Source: Rallus limicola | Taxonomy: Eukaryota; Chordata; Aves; Gruiformes; Rallidae | Assembly (NCBI GenBank): GCA_022605955.1 | Contig: JAKCOZ010000003.1 | Span: 40,078,761 to 40,142,760, forward strand | DNA length: 64,000 bases | Reading direction: 5' to 3' | Part shown: piece by piece, positions 27,134-39,600 of the stretch | How the letters are laid out: every line of letters starts with the position of its first letter | Position numbering within the stretch: position 1 is the first letter of the stretch | Program-made: the position numbers and the translations under genes | Notes under the pieces: generated by a model | Seen by the model: the letters and a program-made list of their open reading frames with translations, nothing else | Told to the model about the DNA's origin: nothing | Database searches by the model: none

Positions 27134-29643
27134 ATTAGATGTGAATCCTGAGTGCTTGCCTATGCTTTCTGAACCCCTCTGTTCCTCTCACCTCTTGAAA
27201 ATAGGTTATACCAGTACAAGTGATTCTGCCTTAAAGAACAGATAATCCAACCATTCAAGGTGCTTTCCAATCCTCTTTTCTCCAATCATGCAGTGGTCAC
27301 AGAAGATCTTTTGCTTCCTAGAGAATGTAACAGACATAAAAAAACCTTGAAGAATTTCTATGGAGTCTAACACCACCATAGTGAGGTTTGATTTTTCTGC
27401 TTATTTCTAGAAACAATAAATCACATGCCAATGGCCAGCACAAACAAAGATGGCATTTCAAGCATTTCACTGATCACTAAAGACTTGTCTGCAGAAAGAA
27501 GTTACTACACCTAGTTTACCCAGTGGTTTCACACTGAACTTTCTAATAACTACCTATGCAGGCACAGTAAGTGTTCAGTAAATTTGAGGTAACATTTTCC
27601 ACTTTTTGTAATTCTGAAAATGTGCTGTAAATCAACACCTTTGCTTTTTGCAGTACTTCCCTCTATAAACACGTCCTCCCCAAGTTCCAGAATTAAAACT
27701 GCTCCTACCTTTAAATTTAGCCTTTGAATTACAAACCAGGATAACTTCTGAATTCTGCCTCTCTTTATTCTACATGGACTTGTTCCTAATTCTATATGCT
27801 CTTGCTTTTGGCATCAATCTCCTGAAAGCATTTTCCACACTTGGTATGTTCTTAAATAACATACTGACAAAAAATAGGCATAGTTTTCTCAAGAGCAACA
27901 TTATCCAAAAGCTCCCTAAACGTAGCATTTGAAAAAAAATGTGTGGTGGTAGTTTCTTCTTGTTGCATTGAAAACCACAGCGTTATGAACTTTGTAACAG
28001 ATTCTCTTGTTACCTCTGTTAGGGAACAGATTTCTGAATCCTATTTCTACACTGACACAGAGAGTACAAGATAAATGTGATATCAGCTTTAGAAAAACAG
28101 GTTGAGTTACTACTTATAATTTCAGATGTTAATATCCAAATTCACTGAGTTTGCAAAAGCAAGCATACAGAACACTCACCCTCTTAAGATATTTATTAAC
28201 TACTGCTTCTGGTCTGGCTGGAAACTCTTATAAAAAAAATAATTTGTTGCATTAAATTGCTTCCAGGCAGAGCTAGAAAGCACAGTTATTTTAAAAATTA
28301 AAACAGCAGATATATTTTCCTCATGGTTTCAGGCATGGTTCAGATCCTGTTCAAACTTGTGATTTTATCTACATAATTCCACTTTGCCCTTTGTAAGGGA
28401 TTCTGGGTCTATCATAAAAGGAGTCGTCATCATCAACCACCACTATAACTACAATTTTTAAAATAATTTTTAATGTTTAAGCTCATCCTTCAGCTATTGA
28501 GTTCCTAAGGTACTACAAATAATTTTTAGTTCTCATTCCTCAGTAAAACATTTTCTTATATGAACATAGTTCTCTTGTTTCTCTATCATAGACTCCTCCC
28601 CTTTCAACATTATGAAAAAATACTTCATGTCTGTTCTAAAGTAGCATGATTTAAAAGAGTATACACCTAGATGCTTCAAGATTCTTATTTTCAATTTTGA
28701 ATATTCAAATAGCACCCTGAAACCTTTGATAAACATTTTCAAAACTGTTTTGGTCCATTTTATTGTTTATGTACCAAGAAATGTCCCTTAACACATTTAG
28801 TTTCAAAAGATTGTTCATTCTTATACAGTACAATGCAACACAAAACTGACTGGAATCCTAAAATACACATTAAGCAACAGTTGCTGGAGATTCAACTGCT
28901 CAAAGACAAATGAGAGTATTCCTGGTGAGAACAACTACATGACAACTAATTAAACACATGCTTGCAGACTAGTCTTTCGAGGCAGGTGAGATTTTTCTTT
29001 TAACTGCACAGCACTGCAGCATCCAAATCTTACCCATCAGTTATAAAGATATTGTGAAAGTTCCCCTAAAATTTCTAGCCCACACAGTTATGTTACTATT
29101 TCTGCATATCACATTTTCTATCTCTGAGAATACAGTCTTCACAGCAATTTTAAGCTACCCTGTGCTAGGGCTGCTATGTGCTCCCCCTCCCAGCCCTCCA
29201 ACCACCCAGCCTGGCCTCTTACCCAGGTTACCATTGGTGTTCCTGGGGAGAGAATGTAAGCCAATTCAGGCAGTGAGGCCAGCACTGGCTAGGATTTTGC
29301 AGAGTTATTTTTTGTCAAGTCAGCTCTCTGGTACACAGTTTGTGTAGGTTTACACTGCTTGACAATTATGCTTCAGGGTAGGCGTACTCAAGGCATTGGT
29401 TTTTTTCTAAAGAAAAATGCTTCTTTAATAGATCTATATAATGTGAAAACCAATACACATTAGACTCTAAACAGAACAGTTTCTGACTGAAATAAAGGAG
29501 TATTTGATATTAGATTTGGGTTACCTATCTTTTGGCATAGCCTTCATTTGCCTTTTTAAGCTTTTGGTTTTTAAGACCAGATAAGGTTTATTATATACAG
29601 AAACATGGTTGCCACATTTCTAGCAATGTTTTTTTCTCTATCA
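27134..29643. other. AT-rich non-coding DNA, nothing recognised
   Basis: No coding motif, RNA gene or repeat signature that I can recognise. The open frames are short and AT-driven. Confidence 0.5.
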
Positions 29644-31430
29644 AGTCATAGAATCATAGAAGCATAGGAGTTGGAAGGGACCTCGAGAGATCATCGGGTC
29701 CAACTCCCCTGCCAGAGCAGCTCCCCAGCTCATATTGCACAGAGAGGCATCCAGATGGGTCTTTAATATCTCCAGAGAAGGAGACTCCACAACCCCCCTG
29801 GCCAGCCTGTCCCAGGGCTCTGTCACCCTCACTGGGAAAAAGTTCTTCCACATGTTGGTGCAAAACTTCCTGTGCTCCAGCTTGAGGCCATTGCCCCTTG
29901 TCCTGTCTCCACAGACCACTGAAAAGGGGCTGGCTGATTCCTCCTGCATCCCACACTTCAGATATTTATAAACTTTAATTAGGTCCCCCCTTAGTCTTCT
30001 TTTCTCAAGACTGAATGGCCCCAGCTCACTCAGCCTTTCCTCATAGGGGAGATGCTCCAGGCCATTAATCATCCCTGTAGCCTTTATCTGGACTCTCTCC
30101 AAGAGATCCCTGTCTTTTTCATACTAAGGAGCCCAGAACTGGGCACAATACTCCAGGTGGGGCCTGACCAGGGCACAGTAGAGGGGGAGGATCACCTCCT
30201 GTGACCTGCTGGCCACACTCCTCCTGATGCACCCCAGGATCCCATTGGCTCTCTTGGCCCCCAGGGCACACTGCTGGCTCATGGACAACCTGTCACCCAC
30301 CAGGACACCCAGGTCCTTCTCCACAGAGCTCCTCTCCAACAGGCCATCCCCCAGCCTGTACTGACACAAGTGGTTATTCCTTCCCAGGTGCAAGACTCCA
30401 CACTTGCTTTTATGAAACCTCATCTGGTTTCTCCCCGCCCAGCTCTCCAGCCTGTCCAGGTCTCTCTGGATGGCAGCGCAGTGTTCCTGCGGGTCAGCCA
30501 CTCCTCCCAGCTTTGTGTGATCCGGTACTTGCTGATGGTGGATGCTATTCCCTCATCAAGGTCGTCAATGAAGATATTAAACAGGACCAGACCCAGCACT
30601 GAGCCCTGGGGAACACCACTAGCCACAGGCCTCCAGTCAAGATTCTGCTCCACTGATCACCACCCTCTGAGCTCAGGCCGACAGCCAGTTCCCAACCCAC
30701 CTCCCTGTCCACTCATCTATCCCATTCTCTCTCAGCTTTGCTATTAGGATGTCATGGGAGACAGTATCAAAAGCCTTGCTGAAGTCAAGGTAGATGACAT
30801 CCACTGCTCTCCCTCCATCTACCCAGACGGTTATGACATCATAGAAGGCTATGAGATTGGTCAAGCATGATCTCTCCTCGGTGAATCCATGCTGACTACT
30901 CCTCATGACCTTCTTCTCTTCCAATTGCTTGGAGATGGCATCCAGAACAAGCTGTTCCATCACCTTTCCAGGGACAGAGGTGAGGCTGACTGGCCTATAG
31001 TTGCTAGGATCCTCCTTCCTGCCCTTTTTAAAGACCAGATTGACATTGGCTATCCTCCAGTACTTAGGCACTTCTCCTGTTCTCCAAGACCTGTTGGAGA
31101 TGATAGAGAGTGGCTCAGCAATCACCTCCTTCAGCTCCCTCAGCACATGTGGATGCATCCCATCCGGGCCCATGGATTTGTGTGCATTGATCCCTCTGAG
31201 CCACTCCTGGACCACCCCCACCTCAACCAGAGGAAAGCTCTTCATTCCCCAAACACTCCTACTTTCATCCAGTGTCTGAGGGTCCTGAGGGGTCTTTGAG
31301 GTGAAGACCGAAGCAAAGAAGGTATTCAGTATCTCCACCTTCTCAGCATCCCCTGTTACCAAGACACCCGCCTCATTCAGCAGTGGACCCACATTATTCC
31401 TGGTCATCCTCTTACTATTCACAGATCTAA
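29644..31430 (-). mobile_element. CR1 LINE, 5'-truncated copy with most of RT (about 1.8 kb)
   Basis: The best-preserved CR1 here. On the minus strand a 249-codon frame (30673-31422) covers the RT start with 'KSMGPDGMHPHVLRELKEVI', 'FKKGRKEDPSNYRPVSLTSV', 'SSQHGFTEERSCLTNLIAFY' and 'DVIYLDFSKAFDTVSHDILI'. The next piece (30420-30653) has '[20 protein letters not shown]' but then shifts frame, so the catalytic F/YADD motif is not read. A third piece (30124-30501) and the C-terminal part (29641-30102, 'GPFSLEKRRLRGDLIKVYKY') follow. The 3' end at 29644-29667 has ATTCTATG-type repeats. At least two frameshifts make it a dead copy. Confidence 0.95.
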
Positions 31431-34400
31431 AAAAACCCTAATTCTACCATACCACTTTTCTAAACTAGAAATAGGAAAGCCATTTGTTAACTTATCTCCC
31501 AGAATACACACTCTCTCATTTTTAACACAACAAAATCTCGGTATTTTCTTTATGTTTTCTCTCTCCTTGCCAAAACTTCACTATGACTATGCAGAAAATT
31601 TTATATATCTTCAGGACCTCTTAAGCTTTCAAACATTTTTGTTTATTACTGGCTCATACAAAAGAATGACAGAACCAGTTTTAAAGTAACTCAGCTGTTA
31701 AGAGTTCTAAGCTTTTTTCCCTCCTCATTTTCTGATCTTGCTCCATTGAGCAAAATTTTGATACACATATTGTAACAGTAATTTCTAATGCAAATCCAGG
31801 CAAATCTGATGAACATTGCCAGAACTGCCCTTGGCTTTCTCCTTTCAGAGATTTCTTATGTATGAGACCTTCATCTGGTCTACATTCAAAGAACAAGTTG
31901 GTGAGGTCACACAACATCTAAGGTGTCACTGCCATGACGCAGATCTCCATCTCTCAGTGTGCAGCCTCATCTATTAGCTCTGGTGATCCCACAGACAACT
32001 GGTTTTAGTGATGTGCTCTCACATGAACATGTTATTCCAGTACACAGATTATTATTTCTCTATATACCTGTACCTTGTGGGAGACCCAGGCCTTGACCAG
32101 AGTTAGTGAAAGGTGTATTAAACTGTATTCAACAGCTTGCAATACAAGACAAATGTTAGGGCAGACTATACAGTGAAATGGACTATAGCAGCCAGCATGA
32201 TACATACGATTAGCCTAACTTTAAATGAGGGATTTCTAGAGACAATACCACAAGGAAAGGTTACACTTACTTTTGCAGGTATTTATGGGAAGATCCTATG
32301 AAACATGAAGGATGAACCTAAGAAAATATTTGACAGAGTGATACTATGAGTATCAGAACCAGGACAATGAGCTAAATGGAGCTTCCTTCATTCCGCTGTC
32401 GGAAGATGCTACTACTGCTTCTATTCCCATCCTCCTCTCATCTGCTCAGGAAAACTCCCTAGACAAAGGCTTACAGCTCAAGATGAGCTCAGGAAAAAGG
32501 TGACTTCTCTGCTAAACCCTGTCTCGGTAACAGCACTGCAGAAGGCACAGCCTCCTCTGACCTACTGGCAGAGCTGCTTGTGCAAGACACCTCTGATCCA
32601 TCAAACACAAAATCAACTGGGCTAACTCAGAACAAGTGAACTGCAGAAATTTGTTCGTGTCCTCTAGGTATTTAATAATTGGCCATGTGACTGTATTATT
32701 ACTTTGTCACAGAGTCCATTGATTTATGTTTCAACTAGACAGTTAGTATGTTGTTTTGAAAAAGAAGTCTCCTAGAATTGTGAAGTCTTACAGCAACGTT
32801 AATGTATTAAACTACCAAAACCAAGGAAAATCATTTGTAGAAGTAACTTTACCTTGAAAAAATACTTACCAGATGACCTGTTAAATGAACAGCCTGGGAC
32901 AATGCTGATGAGGTCAAGGGGCAATAACCCAGTTACTGACTTAAATGTTTATGCTGCTCATATAAAAGCTACTGTCCAGACACAGCAAGGAAAAGATAAA
33001 AATCTAAGCTCATTAGGGGTTTCACAGACCTGACAATATAAAAGAAATTTTTTTCTTTCAAGGAAGAAAACCTGTGTTTGTTGTTTCTCTTGACAAGTTC
33101 TCACCACCTAGAGTAGAAGTATCAAATCTAAAAGGTGCCTAGAACATGTGTCCAATGTGAAATCAGTGGAGAGATCAGTGACAAAATACCTATGGGAACC
33201 CAATCTAGTTTCCTGATTGGACCACTCACATTTCAAAACTATGCACTGGCCAAACTGGAGTCCAGAACTGTTCCCTGTTGATTGCTTTTTGCTGTTCCTG
33301 CAAGCAGAACCCTCAGAAAACATCTTCCTGTTGCTCCAGGGGAAAAACAAAAACAAAAACAAACACCAAAAGTGGAAAAAGGCCTTATCTCTTCTTTTCA
33401 TCACGCTGTCTGTTCACCTCTGCACACATAGCCTTACACTACTGCAGAATCCTTTTCCCCTACAGTTACCTTCCAGCAGAGTCTGCTGGCTGATTTAACT
33501 AAATAAACAAAGGTGCCTGCAAAATTGCACCCTGACAATCACACAACTTTCAGGGGACATCAGCTGGCCCTGCTCTGGACTTAGAGGAAACCAAATGTAC
33601 TCATCAAATACCTTCTATTCAATTGGTAATATCACAATGTCCTTCCTCTTCCATCAGCTATCATATACACGCTTCTTTCCCATCACAGGCAGGTGTGCAT
33701 TGAAACAGTTTTATAAGGCAAAACCAGAAAACACTGAAAAAAAGGACGGTTCTTATGGCATCAGCATCAAAATGAAGAAGAGATGATTTGATCAGCACAC
33801 AGCAGTACAGACCCTTTGTTACATGAAGCAGTGTACATTATCGATTTGATACATGTGCACAACAGGTCATGCAGATACACAGAAGCTTATTTGAAACCAG
33901 CTCAGAAGCATGGAATTGTCTATGGGATACCCACAAGCTTTGCAAACTGATCAAGGCCAGTGCTACCACCCTGTGAGCTAGTTAAGCCTAAAATAGGTGG
34001 CATACATCTACTTGACCCATCACAATGACAGTGTACCGCCAGTGAAATGCATTTCTACTGGGATTTCTTGCTTTCTGTTAAATTACAATGCAGATTTGTT
34101 TGTGTTCTTAAAGAAAAGCTTTTGTCCACTGCCATCTGAAAGTCAAATTCATGCTCTGTAGCTAAGGGATGATCACCCTGACTTTTTCAAAATAATCTTT
34201 CATCAGCACCAGAAAAGTCACCTACAGACATTTTTAGTTTCAAAAAAAGTTCACTAGCCAGCATCACTTGGAAAAAACCACGGAAATACTTTCACAAACT
34301 AGCCAGGAAGGACAAACGGACACAAAGAGACAAAGGTTGGTTGAGAGTCAAATCTGTGGAGAACATCAGAAAAAACTTCCAACAAGATGTGTGCAAGTGA

Positions 34401-35984
34401 ATATTGCAAAGGCGTGGAAAAAGTAAATTCAAAAAGCTAGTAAGGAACATTTCACTTCAAACTACTTACTCGTTTAGGCAAAACCGAGAAGACAGACAAT
34501 GGTGTAAAGTAAATCCGTGTTTGACCCGAATGGTTACTACCAATACTGCAGCAGTCTGCAGTATGAGGAACAATTAAAGGCAGGATTAACAAACAATACA
34601 TCTTCTTTCAGTGCAGCAAAATCCTGTAGTTCTTTTTCTTTGAAGCTTTAACTACTTTGTAATCACTGGATTAGAAGACTTGAGGACTTGCATACTTTCC
34701 AGACATGCTGAGCCTAATGACAACTTCCTTTACAAAGCAACAGCCTCACAATGAATAAACAAACTTAAATAGCATGCCATCCTTTGCATAGAGAACGTAG
34801 TGACAGATGCTGTAAATTAGATGGAATACAGTAATAGCATTTCTTCCTTCTGAGCAACCGCACAACGCAACACAGAACATCTATGGAAAGATTTATGTAT
34901 AGAAACCAAAGGAAGTTTGCTTAGTATATTTCTTTGTATTATTTTGAGCATTGACGGGAAAGAGGCTTTTTAAAATAAATTTTCTCAATAAAAAGCATGA
35001 TTAAAAACTTCTGATACTGACAGTTTCTATCTGGCATTTTTATTAAATATAAAATGTGAATTCAAGACTCAGAAGATAAGCCATAAAGAGGATTCTATAA
35101 TTCTTCCATATGGAAGATTCTTGTAATCAAACAAAACTCGGTATTACCATTCTTTCGTGGGCTAAAACTGTCAGTTTTCTAATTAGTGGTCAAATAAATT
35201 TGACGATTCTGAAAGCTACTCACACCTTACACAAGGTGCAGTGAATTTAAAAAAAAGATGAGCTTTCCTGTAAATTATTGGAAGCTCACTAAACAGATTT
35301 AATTTGCCTCATATGTCAACTGGTCCTTTTCTTCCAGCATCTTGCATTTCTACACTGTTTAGAGCAGAAAAGAGATTAAGGAGAAAACTGCAATTCCATT
35401 ACAAATGCTTAACATAATCAAGAGACTCAAGGGAAAAAAAAAAAACAGTGGTAACCCTTGAGCCAAGGATAAACCTCACCACCTAACTACTTAACTATTT
35501 AATTACTGCTAGAAAAGGTTTGATTAAGGTTTGAGCTAAAAATAGTTAATGTAGTTGATGTAATTTGTTAAAAGCTATGTGAAGATATCCTGTATTCAAA
35601 GCTGTGTTGACTTTTAGCAGGCGACCTGTGTACCATTAATTTCCAGAGCTGAATTTCATTTACTGAAGTCAGAAGGGAGCTATAGCTATATCTCATGCAA
35701 CCATAAAGATTCAAGTATTTTACAACTTTTTGTAGTTAGGCAATTTAAGGCATTCAGAAATACCTGTACTTTTATTCCTTTCTCCACTAGTACCTTAAGA
35801 AATTATGCCTTTTTTCTTTATAAAATTTAGAAGGTAGAAGTTTACAAACTTCAGGGCCTTCAAAATCATAGCAGAGTTACCATTATGTTTTCACTCACAA
35901 ACATTCTGTTGCTTTATTATTTTTTTTTAAACCCAATGTTCTGAATACTTCACAAGCCATGTGAGTAATAAGTTCAGGTTGATT
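31431..35984. other. AT-rich non-coding DNA, nothing recognised
   Basis: I see no exon, structured RNA or repeat family. Minor features only, such as the A-run near 35433-35445. Confidence 0.5.
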
Positions 35985-36268
35985 AAACTTTTTACGAGGG
36001 CATGTAGTGATATGACAAGCAGTAATGGCTTTAAACTGAAGGAGGGTGGATCTGGACTGGATATTCGGAAGACATTCTTCCCTGTGAGGGCGGTGAGGCC
36101 CTGGCACAGGCTGCCCAGAGAAGCTGTGGCTGCCCCCTCCCTGGCAGTGTCCAAGGCCAGGTTGGGTGGGGCTTTGGGCAACCTGGTCAAGCAGAGGGTG
36201 TCCCCCATGGCAGGGGGTTGGAACCGGATGACCTTTTAAGTTCCTTTCCAACCCCCAAAGCATTCTTC
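35985..36268 (+). mobile_element. CR1 LINE, 3' end fragment
   Basis: About 280 bp of CR1 3' UTR: 'ttcttccctgtgagggcggt', 'gaggccctggcacaggctgc', 'ggcagtgtccaaggccaggt', 'gggcaacctggtcaagcaga', 'ggttggaaccggatgacc'. It ends near 'ccaacccccaaagcattctt'. The terminal repeat is barely recognisable. Confidence 0.92.
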
Positions 36269-36650
36269 TCTTGAAGCTTCATTTGGTGTTTAGTGATAAG
36301 GGGGCAAAAGTCTGTGGGCACACCGTGCACCACAAGTTTCAGCAAATGGCCAAATGACCGTTCTAGTTTCTGTTGCCATAATGTGAGCACTGAAAAGGCT
36401 GAAACAAGAATGAAATGTATATTAACAAAGACTCTGTACACCATTAGGCAAATCTAATTAACCAGAAAAATACCACTTAACAATCACAGTACACAAGTAT
36501 TTATGGCTGTGATTATGGGCTCTCAAGAACTCTGGTTCTTTAGTGAAGAAAATGGCATCTCAGGTTTCGTGGCTATGGGAGTATAGTGAATCCACACTTC
36601 TCACAGGCGGCTAAAACCATCATCACTGACCCATTTACGGGGTAGCGTTA
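36269..36650. other. Short unassigned stretch between CR1 and the C-tract
   Basis: No gene or repeat recognised. It leads into a run of about 18 A (36651-36668) and the poly-C tract. Confidence 0.5.
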
Positions 36651-36703
36651 AAAAAAAAAAAAAAAAAAGCAAAAAAACCTCACGAACAACCACACCCCAC
36701 CCC

Positions 36704-36736
<33 letters not shown>

Positions 36737-36832
36737 ACCCCACCCCCCCCCCCCTCCCCCCCCCCCCCCCCCCCCCCCCCCCCCACCCCCCCCCCCACCC
36801 CACCCCCCACCCCCCCCCCAAACCCCACCGCC
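36651..36832. repeat. Poly-A run and about 140-bp poly-C tract
   Basis: About 18 A are followed from 36691 by almost pure C, interrupted by single A (ACCCC units) and one T, to 36832. On the minus strand this is (GGGG)n with GTGGGG steps, strongly quadruplex-prone, and the C strand could form an i-motif. Glycine-rich frames over it are artefacts. It lies just outside the CpG island, downstream of the minus-strand exon. Length here is probably unreliable because such tracts are hard to sequence. Confidence 0.9.
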
Positions 36833-39018
36833 AACACACACAATTGCTTTAAACCTCCTCCTCCGAGAAAGTTTAACCTTCTGGCCAAGCCTGAAACGTC
36901 TCCTGGTGACATACGCGGGCGGACAGAGCAGTAAAACTGCCCACAGAGGATGATGGAGATGCACTGCCACCCTTGCACCCCCAACAGCACCAGAAGTTTG
37001 TTGGCCCATTTTGCCCACTTCCCGGTGGGGTCTCCCGGGGGCAGCTCCGTGCTTGGCCAGGCGGTGGCCAGCAGCCCCCAGCTCCTCCAGGAAGGTTCTG
37101 GGAGAGCAGAAATGCGCTGGGCAGGGGCAAGCGTCGGTGTTCACGGACTGCTGAGGGCCGGGGTTGCAAAGGGAGGACATCAGACACCCTGCACGCATCC
37201 CTCCCGCCGCGTCCAAAAAAAAACCAGATTCAGCAGTTCGGGGAAGAAGGTGGGGATGGGACAGAAAGCTCGTCACCTCCTTTCACATTCCGCAGAGGAC
37301 GACTGCCATCCTCCCCAAGGCCCCGGGAGGAGGCGCTGCACATCCCTTCTGCCCCCTTCCCCGCGCCTTCCCCCGGCCGCCTTGGAGATACCCGAGGCCT
37401 GGGATCCCGCAGGAGGGACAGGGCGACGGGGCAGGCCACGCAATTTGTTAGCGGGCCTCCCTTCAAAGGGAGTAATAAAAGCGCTAGGAAAAATAAACTC
37501 GACGGGAGCTGACCCCAAATCCGCTCTCCGCTGTCCCGTCCTTCCCCCCGTCCCCCCCCCGGCAAACCCCCAGACCTCTACCTCTCTGCTGACCCTCTCC
37601 CTTCACGGCAATGCAACAAATGGCAAGACCCAGGACCCAGGCGCTGTTTCCTGTTAAGGAAATACAGGCATCTGTCACCTCCCGGGGAGAGGTAAATGGA
37701 TTAGCGAAAGCAACAAAGAGAAGAAAAGCCCTTTCAAACGTGCAATTGATTAACAAGTCCCCTCTAATCTGCAGCATCACTGTTTTTCCTTAAAGACATC
37801 ATCGGTCTCCTCCTGCACTTCGGTCCAATTAAATTAAAGCCAGGAAAGGGGGGTGGGGTGAAGGCGCTGCTTGCCCGCCGAGCTCCCGCTCTGCCCGACC
37901 GGGCCGGCACGGGAAGGGTTACGAACCTGGCACGGAAATGATGCCGCCTGTCATGTCCTCCCTCGGTCCCCGAGCAAAGCGCCCCGGGAAAGGAGTGTGT
38001 GAGCAGGGTTTATCTGCTGCAGGGGGGGAGAGGGCAGTTTTCCAGGGAACGGTTCCACGAAAGATCAAAAGCCCTGAACCCGACAGCTCCTACTTCCCCG
38101 GTGCATTTCACATCCCAAGGAAAACGAAAACGTTAAACCTCCCCTTCTCTCGTCTGAAAGCACCACATGTCTTAGGCGTGCGCGGAGCAGGGAGGGGTTG
38201 GGGGGGTGGGGAATTTATTCGCCTTCTTTTACTGGAACTGTAACTCTTAAACCATCGCGGCTCTCCAACCCCACACGCTCCCTACGGTCCCTATAAATCA
38301 CGGCGCTCGCCTCAGAGATGCCGAACAAACTGGCAACTGTTCAGCAGCCGTATTGCTGCTGCCACGGCGCAAGGTCAGATGTTAATAAGGGCAGTTTATT
38401 CAGCCCTAAAAGCAATCGCGGAGCTCGCTGAACCGAGTCCTAGTGCTTCCTGAGTCCCAAGACGGACCTTCTCAGTCCCCAAGGTGCGGCCGGGAACACG
38501 GAGGAAATGAGACCCTCTAAAACTCAAAAACACACAGAAAGAGACCCCACCGAGCCTCCACCAGTTGCAAGCGCGGCGGCTGCCCCCTCGCCCACTCAAC
38601 TTTAATCTCCCACACCCCCCGCCCCCTTCTGGTTCCCGCTGAGATTCTGGCAACACTCAACAGCCCAAATAATAACACATTATTATAACCATTCCGAGGA
38701 GAGGGCTGGGGGGGGGCGGAGTGAAGGAGGAGGCTCCACTCATTGCTATCCAACACAAAACCCCGAACTTTTCCTTTGTTTTCTCCTTCTTTCCCCCGCC
38801 ACCCCCCCCCGCCCCCAGTCACCTCCAGCGAGCCGCGGTGCGCGGACCCGGCCGAGGAGAGGCACGCAGCGTCCGCCGCCCGAGCGGGCGCAGAGGCGCC
38901 AGGATGCGCTCTGAGAAAAAGTTTTTAGTGAGCTCTCCTCAGGGCGGCCACCGCTGCCCTCGTCTCCTGCCAACCCCCGCCCCCTCGTAAAAAACCGCAA
39001 CATCAGGTTTCCATTTTG

Positions 39019-39110
39019 CCAAGGAAAAAAAAAAAAAAAAAAAAAAAAAAAAACGAGAAAAGAAAAAGGAAAAAGGAGGGGGGTGGGAAGGAAAGGAAAG
39101 GCAAGGGAAC
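39019..39110 (+). repeat. A-run and polypurine tract in the CpG island
   Basis: About 30 A are followed by an almost pure purine stretch (AGAAAAGAAAAAGG, GGGGGG, GGAAGGAAAGG) of roughly 90 nt in total. On the transcribed strand it is polypyrimidine, about 160-250 nt inside intron 1 from the donor at 39267. It could form triplex DNA, and it is a likely site of length polymorphism. Confidence 0.75.
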
Positions 39111-39267
39111 ATAAACTACCAACTGGGGATGCTGGCGGCTCCGCCGGTCCCAAATTTCACAGAAATACGCGCAGCTTTCCAGCTTTCCCCGTCTCCTCTC
39201 TCCCCGCACACCCCCCTTCCCGAAAAGCAGGAGCATCCTCCCCTCCAACCGGGGTCCCGCTTCTTAC

Positions 39268-39361
39268 CTGCCGCACGGAGGCGGAGGAGCGAGGCGGCTG
39301 CCAGCAGGGCCAGGAGGAGGCCCGCCGCCCCGCGCTGCCCCGCCGCCGCTGCGGGGATCAT
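39268..39361 (-). CDS. First coding exon of an unidentified secreted or membrane protein (signal peptide)
   Basis: Starting at the ATG whose A is base 39361, the exon encodes 31 residues beginning MIPAAAAGQRGAAG, then a hydrophobic core LLLALLAAASLL and RLRAA. This is a typical cleavable signal peptide. It ends 'GCG GCA G' directly before GTAAGA, a strong 5' splice donor at 39267-39266, leaving a phase-1 intron. Phase-1 introns after a signal-peptide exon are common in genes built from extracellular modules such as Ig, EGF or FN3. An upstream in-frame codon at 39481 is TTG, not ATG, so 39361 is the first proper start; A at -3 gives an acceptable Kozak context. The CpG island supports a promoter. 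I do not recognise the gene and find no second exon in the window, so intron 1 probably exceeds the remaining 39 kb, or the exon has been flipped by the proposed inversion. A type II signal anchor is also possible. Confidence 0.72.
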
Positions 39362-39536
39362 GCTGCCCGCCGGCCGCCGCTGCAGAGAGCCCGAGCGGTA
39401 GTGGTGCCCGCGGGAGGTGCGGGGAATCGCTGCCGGTGTCGCGGGAGCTCGGTGCTGCCGAAAACTTCTCGGCACCGCCAACTCAACCCTGCGCTCCCGC
39501 TAGCGGACTGTCCCCGACTGGGGGCGGAGGAAGCCG

Positions 39537-39600
39537 CGCTCCTTTCTCCTCCTCCTCCTCCCCCCTCCCTTTCTTCTCCTCCTCCTCCTTCTTGCCCAGC
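39537..39600 (-). repeat. GGA-repeat (polypurine) tract upstream of exon 1
   Basis: The plus strand is almost pure pyrimidine with CTCCTCCTCCTC blocks and CCCCCCTCCC. On the minus strand it reads (GGA)n and GGGAGGGGGG, 180-240 nt upstream of the start codon at 39361. In the predicted promoter or 5' UTR it could form a quadruplex and bind GA/GC-box factors. The functional role is inference. Confidence 0.65.

Noticed and set aside
36601..37276. Glycine-rich proteins on the minus strand over the C-tract
   Set aside because: The frames come from the poly-C/poly-G low-complexity tract and CpG-island composition. There is no start context, domain or splice logic.
36950..37657. 235-codon and overlapping plus-strand frames in the CpG island
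   Set aside because: High G+C suppresses stop codons, giving long frames on both strands. The translations are Pro/Ser/Arg-rich without motifs and overlap each other in several frames.
39362..39481. N-terminal extension of exon 1 starting at 39481
   Set aside because: The codon there is TTG, not ATG, and the added residues are Arg/Pro-rich with no signal-peptide character. The ATG at 39361 is preferred.
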